A stretch of 55,289 bases of DNA from Bacteroidia bacterium (GTDB taxonomy: Bacteria > Bacteroidota > Bacteroidia > UKL13-3): positions 1 through 55,289 of the forward strand of contig JALONK010000017.1 of NCBI GenBank assembly GCA_025454975.1, written 5' to 3'. Numbering within the stretch: the first letter of the stretch is position 1; each line of letters begins with the position of its first letter. This document shows, one piece after another, positions 45,433 to 52,800 of the stretch. The translations under genes and the position numbers were made by a program. Below the pieces are notes generated by a model, which was not told the DNA's origin, made no database searches, and worked only from the letters and a program-made list of their open reading frames with translations.

Positions 45433-46248
45433 TTGCAAACGAATTCTTTTTTTAAAAAAATTGTACTTGCCGTTGTGTATGTCATTATATACATCGCTCT
45501 GTATATAGCTATTCGTATTTTGTATGATGAATACAAAACATATGGGTGGGATTCTGTTGAAATTGAACAGCAGACGATTGATTACATCAATAAGAACTTT
45601 ACGTTTGACGAGATTTATTTTTTCTCTGAAATAGGTTTTGAAGATGAAGGAGGTAATACCGCAAGTGTCAAAAAGTTTGATTCTGATACAATTACTTACC
45701 AAGTTATAGGTACTCCAACAGAATCCCAAGCCCTTTTCCTGAGCAAAATGGTAGATACTCTTAATAAAGTTTTACTCTACAATAAAATTATTGAGGTTGG
45801 TAACAAAGATTTTAATGCCAACCTCATTGTCAATTTCTGTAAGAGTAATGATTTAAAAAAGATTAGTAAAAATAGATATTCAGATGCTACAGCAGGTTAT
45901 TGTATAATAAAACAACTTGAAAAGGCAGTATTGAAAAGGGCTGAAATTTTTATACTTATTGATAAACAAGATCAGATTAATATTTACGGAGTAATACTTC
46001 AAGAATTCACACAAAGTTTGGGTTTGTTTAATGATTCGGAAAGATTAAAAAATACCATTTTTAGAGATGGATATGGCCTCGATAGTGTATATGGCCCGCT
46101 AGATTTAGCATGTATAAAAATACTCTATAACAGCGGAATTAAACCTGGGGTAAGACTAAAAACCTTTGAAAATGCAATGGGCATTGATTATGAGCAAATA
46201 GCAAATGAACAAACGAAAAAGAAGAAATCAATTTTCGAATTCAATTAG
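45433..46248 (+). CDS. Membrane-anchored DUF2927-like protein
   Basis: One N-terminal helix (IVLAVVYVIIYIALYIAIRI) anchors a soluble domain. Its later half matches the DUF2927 pattern: GYCIIKQ, VILQEFTQSLGLFNDSE, then GLDSVYGPLDLACIKILYNSGIKPGV. DUF2927 proteins have a predicted protease-like fold but no shown activity; the central Glu and Gln of QEFTQ fit the family, and a canonical HExxH is absent. The start is TTG 45433: an in-frame stop lies seven codons upstream and no ATG lies near. It follows lanA2 by 43 bp, suggesting a role in processing, immunity or display of the second peptide. Confidence 0.7.
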   Translation: MQTNSFFKKIVLAVVYVIIYIALYIAIRILYDEYKTYGWDSVEIEQQTIDYINKNFTFDEIYFFSEIGFEDEGGNTASVKKFDSDTITYQVIGTPTESQALFLSKMVDTLNKVLLYNKIIEVGNKDFNANLIVNFCKSNDLKKISKNRYSDATAGYCIIKQLEKAVLKRAEIFILIDKQDQINIYGVILQEFTQSLGLFNDSERLKNTIFRDGYGLDSVYGPLDLACIKILYNSGIKPGVRLKTFENAMGIDYEQIANEQTKKKKSIFEFN

Positions 46249-46326
46249 AGTATAACGATATATAAACCCTATTCGCACAAAAACGGAAGAATGCTATGAC
46301 TAAATTCTAAAAAATACTTTATAATA

Positions 46327-47463
46327 TTGGAAAAAGAATCAAATCTTACATCACTTTTATTTCTACTGGAAAATGAGCTAGAGTGCAAAACAGACGGGAA
46401 TAGCCCACAAGAATTATATCAATTATGGGGCGTTTGTTTGTATTATCTGTATAGATACTATTCAACTAACAATAAAAAATATGTTGACAAATGCATTCAA
46501 GTATACACTGATGCCATTTCAAGTATAATTATAAATAAGGAAGTATCAGTTTCTTTACATGATGGGCTTGGAGGTTTCTACTTTTTATATTTAAAACTAA
46601 GCGGAAATATGCTGATAGAAAAAGATGATAGATTGGAGACATATTTTTCAGGTAAGCTTAAAACCTCGAATTCAAACCTCAAGCTTGATTTAATTGGCGG
46701 TGTTTTTGGAAACTACATTATCACGAAAGATAAGTTATATTTGAATATAGCCTATAAGTTGCTAATGCAGTTTAGTACAGAACTAAATCTTCTAATTGAA
46801 AGTTTTCAAAAAAATGAAGGTCAAAAGGAACTCAGTTATAAAGAACGTTATTTTCTGAATACAGGATTAGCTCACGGTTGGGCAGGTAAGTTACAATTCA
46901 TCATAAGATATTATAACCAAATAAAAAACGAATTTGTTAGAAATAAATTAATTGACATATCAAATAATCTCTACAAACATATAATTAACATAAGGCAAGA
47001 TAATCATAAGTTGCAATTTCCAAGTTTTGCCCTTTATAATCAATTTAATGTTAAGAGGCTATCTTGGTGCCATAACGATTTAGGTATCGCCTTTTCACTT
47101 TTAATATACTCTAGGCAAACTAATAATAAAAATGTAGAAGCCATTGCAATAGATATTGTTGATAGAACTTGTGATTTAAACATTAATGATAATATTGGTA
47201 TTGACGATCCATTTATTTGCCATGGTACTGCTGGCGTAGCATTAATTTATTATCAGATATACCAAATAACTAAGGTTACTAGGTATTATGATAAATCACA
47301 ATATTGGCTTAATATAAGCTATGACCTTTATAAAAAGTATGAATCATCAGCTTCAGATATTGGACTATTACAAGGCTTGTCCGGTTTAGGGATTGCGGTG
47401 CAATATTTAGAAGGAGAGATTACATGCACAGATTGGCTTGAATTGATTCAACTTAAAATATGA
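46327..47463 (+). CDS. lanC: LanC-like lanthionine cyclase 2
   Basis: This second cyclase of 378 residues is clearly different from LanC1 yet keeps the barrel signatures SLHDGLGGFYFL, TGLAHGWAG (179-187), LSWCHNDLG with zinc ligand Cys248, and ICHGTAG with Cys298 and His299. LanC1 has WCYGD where this has WCHND, so the active-site rim differs. The start is TTG 46327. It overlaps the next gene by 4 bp (ATGA). It probably cyclises lanA2 product. Confidence 0.88.
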   Translation: MEKESNLTSLLFLLENELECKTDGNSPQELYQLWGVCLYYLYRYYSTNNKKYVDKCIQVYTDAISSIIINKEVSVSLHDGLGGFYFLYLKLSGNMLIEKDDRLETYFSGKLKTSNSNLKLDLIGGVFGNYIITKDKLYLNIAYKLLMQFSTELNLLIESFQKNEGQKELSYKERYFLNTGLAHGWAGKLQFIIRYYNQIKNEFVRNKLIDISNNLYKHIINIRQDNHKLQFPSFALYNQFNVKRLSWCHNDLGIAFSLLIYSRQTNNKNVEAIAIDIVDRTCDLNINDNIGIDDPFICHGTAGVALIYYQIYQITKVTRYYDKSQYWLNISYDLYKKYESSASDIGLLQGLSGLGIAVQYLEGEITCTDWLELIQLKI

Positions 47464-48386
47464 AAACAGAGATTTACCAAAGCTTATGGCTTAAGCCAGC
47501 ACTAGTGAGCGAAAAGGAGGGTTTCCTTACAGGTAATCAACGCTTTAATGGTGGCTGGTACACACCCGAATTGTATTATTTATCACTAGCCTACAGCTTT
47601 TATAAGCTTAAATTTTACTATAATAACGTCTCGTTGATATGTGACAAATATGCCAAAACACTATTAGTTGACATTTTAGGTTTAACCTATGAAAACGTAA
47701 TCATAGAATTAGATAAAATTGACACTTCATTCTCTAAATCTTGGGCACTTGGAAAGATACATGCTTATAGTATTGCAACGGCACCTTTTCAACACTATGA
47801 TGGTGATGTTTTTCTTTGGGCAAAGACAAAGCTGTTTACAACAAAAAATGAACTCATTTTTCAGAACTATGAATACAATGAAACATACTATAGAGATTCT
47901 TTAACAGAGATACATGAAAAATTATCATTCATTCCAGATGAGTTGAAAAATATCAATAAAAATATAGTAAGCATTAATGCTGGAGTAATAGGATGTAATT
48001 CTCCTGACTTTATAAAAGAATATACAGAAACGGCTTTAGAATTTGTTTATGCAAATTCTAACTATCTAAAGTTTATAGACCAAGGTAGGTTTAATACTGT
48101 TTTTGAACAACTTCTCTGTTACAAAATTGCTAAAAGACGTAAGCTAAAAATGACTCCCAATTTAAGAGTATCCAAAACCAATAATACGGCTAACTTAAAC
48201 AAGTTTACAAACTTCTATGGTGTGCCTGAGAATGTAAAATACATACATCCATTAGGTTTTAAAAAGAAAATTGATTTAATAGGTGCTCATATACATAAGT
48301 GGTTTAATTATGAATTTCCGATTGAATATAAAGTTACCAAACAAAAAATAAGTGATGCAGTTGAATACGTTAAAAAACCAATTTAG
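47460..48386 (+). CDS. DUF6734-like, glycosyltransferase-like protein of the lanthipeptide locus
   Basis: The protein starts KTEIYQSLWLKPAL and has GGWYTPELYYLSLAYSFYKL, WALGKIHAYSIATAPFQHYDGDVFLW and a C-terminal HPLGFKKK. This pattern resembles the DUF6734 group of Bacteroidota, which has a GT-A-like layout with a DxD-type motif (DGD). A sugar-transfer role on the peptide is possible but unproven. The ATG overlaps the lanC2 stop and the 3' end overlaps the next gene by 32 bp, so it is firmly within the second arm. Confidence 0.6.
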   Translation: MKTEIYQSLWLKPALVSEKEGFLTGNQRFNGGWYTPELYYLSLAYSFYKLKFYYNNVSLICDKYAKTLLVDILGLTYENVIIELDKIDTSFSKSWALGKIHAYSIATAPFQHYDGDVFLWAKTKLFTTKNELIFQNYEYNETYYRDSLTEIHEKLSFIPDELKNINKNIVSINAGVIGCNSPDFIKEYTETALEFVYANSNYLKFIDQGRFNTVFEQLLCYKIAKRRKLKMTPNLRVSKTNNTANLNKFTNFYGVPENVKYIHPLGFKKKIDLIGAHIHKWFNYEFPIEYKVTKQKISDAVEYVKKPI

Positions 48387-49035
48387 ATATAGTAACTTTC
48401 TACTTTATATTTCTGGTTTGACGAAGGACAAGGATTTTTTTTATTCAGAAATCAACTATCGAGATAGAATTGATGATTTAAATCTTGACTCTTTCCCAAC
48501 ATTCAAAAAGTATTTTAATGAAACCTTTCTGTATGAATTACATAAAAGTTTAAACCTGAATAACTGGATGAATGAAGCGAAAATAAATACCATTGAACCC
48601 CTTTCTTACTTGAGTAGAAAAAAAAGTCTTTTGAAGATAGAGTTTATTGTTGTTAAGGATTGTGAAATTTATAAAGCTAATTATGAGTTCGATAGAATAA
48701 TGTATTTTGAGTTTTCCAAAGGAATAGATTTAGACGATTATTTCGAAAAATTTATAAAAGTCGAAAGCTATTACATGTTTAAATTTGATTTTTTATCTAA
48801 ACAAGATATTGAAATAAAGTTAAACAAAATACAACGATTAATTATAGGGTTGATAAAAGGAAATTCTGTTCCATTGGGTGATTTAATCTCTTATGTCACC
48901 TCTGGTGATCTTATTCCTGATATAAAATGGAGTCGATATCATAAAAATTTTGTTTTAAATCAACTAATTCCCCTAATATATTGGGGTTTTATCATACCAA
49001 AAAACACAAGCAAGTTGGATACTATAAATTTTTAA
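48355..49035 (+). CDS. Unrecognised protein, last gene of the lanthipeptide second arm
   Basis: I do not recognise a family. The 226-residue protein is soluble, Lys/Asp/Phe-rich and has no signal peptide. The C-terminal quarter (IQRLIIGLIKGNSVPLGDLI, then NQLIPLIYWGFIIPK) reads like a helix-turn-helix or winged-helix segment, a shape also used by RiPP leader-recognition (RRE) domains. It overlaps the DUF6734-like gene by 32 bp, so it is likely co-translated. ATG 48355 is used, next to a GTG one codon upstream. Confidence 0.6.
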   Translation: MQLNTLKNQFRYSNFLLYISGLTKDKDFFYSEINYRDRIDDLNLDSFPTFKKYFNETFLYELHKSLNLNNWMNEAKINTIEPLSYLSRKKSLLKIEFIVVKDCEIYKANYEFDRIMYFEFSKGIDLDDYFEKFIKVESYYMFKFDFLSKQDIEIKLNKIQRLIIGLIKGNSVPLGDLISYVTSGDLIPDIKWSRYHKNFVLNQLIPLIYWGFIIPKNTSKLDTINF

Positions 49036-49475
49036 TAACTCAACCTAAACGGCCGACTTCTAAAAACCTATAAAGTATTAACTCTTTAACTTCAACATCA
49101 TGGAATATGTCAACATAATTTTATGCCTTTATCATTAAAGCGATTTTAAAATGGAAACCATAAACCAAATCTTGTGCTTTTTTTTAATCTCAGTTTTTTA
49201 AATAATAAAAAATATTAATGGTTTTCTTGTTTCATAAGCCTTGTTAAACTATGCTGATTTACTTCTGAATTGCTGGAATGAGTGTTGTTCATTCATCTCA
49301 TTTACTAGATAAAATTTCAAATAGCAATCACTTCTAGCTTATTACAAAATAATTAAAATCAAATTAATTCAACAGGAGGCGAAAACAGATTAGGCTAAAA
49401 AATTTAAATTGTTAATAGTTACATCATCATCTCTTAAAAAGTTCTACGTTTTTATAATTATAAATTTAGTATTCT
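49036..49475. other. Intergenic region (440 bp), no gene seen
   Basis: This very AT-rich DNA separates the lanthipeptide locus from the surface-protein genes. The longest ATG frame noticed is 12 codons. No strong hairpin with a T run and no tRNA-like fold was recognised. It probably holds the promoter for the stub and adhesin genes. Confidence 0.5.
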
Positions 49476-49730
49476 ATGAAAAATAATTTTTTACAAAAGT
49501 TTAATCGTCAACATTTGTATAGTTTCAAACTAATCCTGGTGTTAGTGTTATTATCTTTCCTTTCAATTTATACAAAAGCACAAGTGGCAACTAGGTCAAA
49601 CTACACTTTCACTACAAATGTATTAAGAAACCTTTCACAAGGAATGAACGGTAACCCTATAGATTTGAGTACACCAGAGAACTTAACCTCTTCTACACTG
49701 TCAACAAACGCATCACCCCTTTTTAGCTAA
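49476..49730 (+). CDS. Short secreted protein, possibly a truncated surface-protein stub
   Basis: This 84-residue protein has a clear signal peptide (KLILVLVLLSFLSIYTKAQ) and about 45 residues after it, VATRSNYTFTTNVLRN and onward, which resemble the first residues of large Bacteroidota adhesins (AxxYTF opening). The frame then stops. No folded domain can fit, so it may be the broken start of a former adhesin gene or a small secreted peptide. The real adhesin starts 79 bp downstream. Confidence 0.45.
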   Translation: MKNNFLQKFNRQHLYSFKLILVLVLLSFLSIYTKAQVATRSNYTFTTNVLRNLSQGMNGNPIDLSTPENLTSSTLSTNASPLFS

Positions 49731-49808
49731 AGATATAAATCACCTAACTTTTAGCCTCATTAACTTTAATAGCATTTGAACAACTTCAAAAACAAAAATT
49801 ATCAATTT

Positions 49809-52800
49809 ATGAATAGTAGATTTTTTTTAATTACCCTTATTTGTTTCGCCTTTTGTTCACAAAAGCTTTCAGCTCAAGTGAATGTTAATGCAACAGGCGG
49901 AACAGCCTCGGCAACTTATACCACACTTGGTAGTGCTTTTGCTCAAATTAACAATGGGACTCACACAGGTGCCATCACTATTTCGATTACAGGAAACACG
50001 ACCGAAAGTGCCTCTTGCATGTTGAGCGCAAGTGGTAGTGGTTTGACTAGTTATACTAGAATTACTATTTCTCCCTCGGGTGGGTCTTACACTATCAGTG
50101 GAGCCATAGCTGGTGATTTAATTGATTTAAACGGAGCCGACAATGTTAAAATTGACGGTCTGAATACCGGTGGCAATGCGCTTACCATTGCCAACTCCAG
50201 CACGAGTACAACTAGCAGTGCCATACGCTTTATTAATGATGCGCAAAACGATACCATAACCAACTGCACAGTTACCTCTTCGCAGACTGGTTCAGTTTAT
50301 GGAACCATTGTTTTTGGAGTATCGGCTGGCGGAACCGGAAACGACAACAATGTGATTACCAACTGTACTATTGCAGAAACAGGAACTAACCTCCCTACTG
50401 TAGGTGTATTTTGTAGCGGTACCAACACATCGGGTCAAGAGAATAGTGGTATCACAATTTCAGGTTGCAACATTGCCAACTATTTCAACCCAACCAGTGT
50501 AACCAATGGTATCTTTGTGAGCACCGGTGGAATGGGTTGGACCATCAGTTCCAACAAACTTTACCAAACTGCTACACGAACATATACTACAGCAAATACA
50601 CATAATGGAATTTCTGTGATATCAGGTAGTGGTCATACCATCACTGGTAATACAATTGGTTATGCTGCATCCAACGGTACAGGAACTTACACATTGGCCG
50701 GAACTGTTGCCACAAGGTTTATAGGTATTAATTTGGGTGTAGGTACTGCTGCGGCAACATCTGTACAAGGTAATATCATTGCCTCAATTAATTTGGCTAC
50801 TTCCAGTGGTGCAGCAGCTACCAATGGTATAATATGTGGCATTAATGTTACTGCGGGTAATGTAAATATAGGAACAGTAACAGGTAATACAATAGGTGCA
50901 GCAACAGGTACCAATAGTATTGTAGCAACCTCTACTGCCGCAGGTGGTTTATTGGTGGGCATTAACAGCAGTTCTACCGGAACCATTGATATTCAAAATA
51001 ACACCATTGGCGCTCTCAGCTCCTCGGGAACAACTGCTGCTATAGCCGGTAGTGTAACTGGAATAAACGTTTCTGGTGTAGCTACATTAATTACGATTTC
51101 AAACAACACCATAGGCAACGGAACAGCCAATAATTTACAAGGAGGTACATCCGGGCTAACCACAGGTAGTTCTCTAGTTAGTGGTATTCACCTGCCTACA
51201 ACCCCCACGTCAGCAACAATAAATGGTAATACCATTCAAAATCTTTCTTCTTTTGGCACTGGTACAACTGGTTTTGTAAGGGGTATTCATACAGCAATTT
51301 CCGGAACAACCACCTATACCATTACTAATAATACTGTAAATAACCTTACTACCAACAATACAAATTCTTCACTTAGTAATGGACAACTTGGTGCTATTGG
51401 TATCTTTATTGGTACAGGAACATCATCGGTTGTAAGTGGCAATATCATTTCAAATATCAGCAATAGTAATTCAGGCGCTGTTTCAACTAATGTGGCAGGT
51501 ATAAGTCATGCTGTTGCAGGAAATACAGTAATTAGAACTAATCAAATTTATAACATCACCAATGCTAGTACCGTTACATCTACCACAGTACCCGGCTTAG
51601 CTTGTGGCGTATATGTAAGAGGTGGGCTCAATAATTTGTCAATCATTAACAATATGATTTCTTTAGGAACCGGCCAAACAACTAATACTGCATTTGTTGG
51701 AATAATAGTTTATTCAGGGGGTGGATCACCAACTGTAACACAGGTTTTTCATAATACAGTATTTATAGGAGGTACAGTAACCACAGGAGCGCAACCGTCA
51801 ATGGGTTTCTACAGAGGAAATTTTTCTACATCAGCTGTCACTTTTCCTGTAGACGTACGTAATAATATTTTTGTTAATACTAGAACAGGAGGTACAGGAC
51901 CTCATTTTGCAATTGCCAACAATTATGGAGCAACCACAGCATCAGCATCAGGTTGGGGAGCAAATTTTAATGTATTAAATGCAAATTCGGCTACTATTGG
52001 TCATTGGACAAGTGCACAAACCCTTTCAGGTTGGCGGACAGCATCTTCCGGAGATGCCAACTCTTTGTCGGGTATTACCACCACCTTTACCAATTCTGCA
52101 TTGGGGGATTTGCATTTAAATATGGGGACTACTCCTACACAATTAGAATCAGGAGGCACAACCATATCTGGAGTGAATACTGATTTTGATAATCAAGCCA
52201 GACCTGGGCCGGCAGGTTCTGTAAATGGTGGTGCCTTTGCACCGGATTTTGGAGCAGATGAGTTTGATGGGGCACCTTTAGATTTAGTGCCACCAATTAT
52301 TTCTTTTACTGCGTTCGGCAATGGACCTGTTGTATTGAGCAGAACAGTTACAGCAACTATTTCAGATGGAAATGGAGTTCGAGTTGTTACAAATGGTCCA
52401 CAGTTGTATTACAAGAAAACTAACGATAATAATGCCTTCAATGGAAATACAAGTGCAGATAACGGTTGGAAATATGTTAGCGCAAGCAATGTTGGATCAC
52501 TTTTTACCTTTAACATTGATTATTCCCTATTAACCGGAGGAAGTGTAGCAGTTGGTGACACCATACAATATTTTATTGTTGCCATGGATAGCACTGCAAA
52601 TAATAATGTTGGTATAAGTAATGGTACTTTAGCTCTTACACCAACAAGTACTGTATTAGGTTCGGCTAATTTCCCAATAACAGGTACAATAAACTCGTAC
52701 AGAATTGTAGCAAATTTATCCGGTAATGTAACGGTTGGTGTAGGTGGTACTTACACTTCTTTTACCAATACAGGAGGTTTGTTTGATGACATAAATAACA

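Noticed and set aside
45421-45729. A 102-codon minus-strand frame opposite the DUF2927-like gene
   Set aside because: Composition is poor and the plus-strand protein has family motifs; it is a shadow frame.
32715-49035. Lanthipeptide immunity genes (LanI or LanFEG)
   Set aside because: No lipoprotein or second ABC transporter typical of immunity was seen in the locus.
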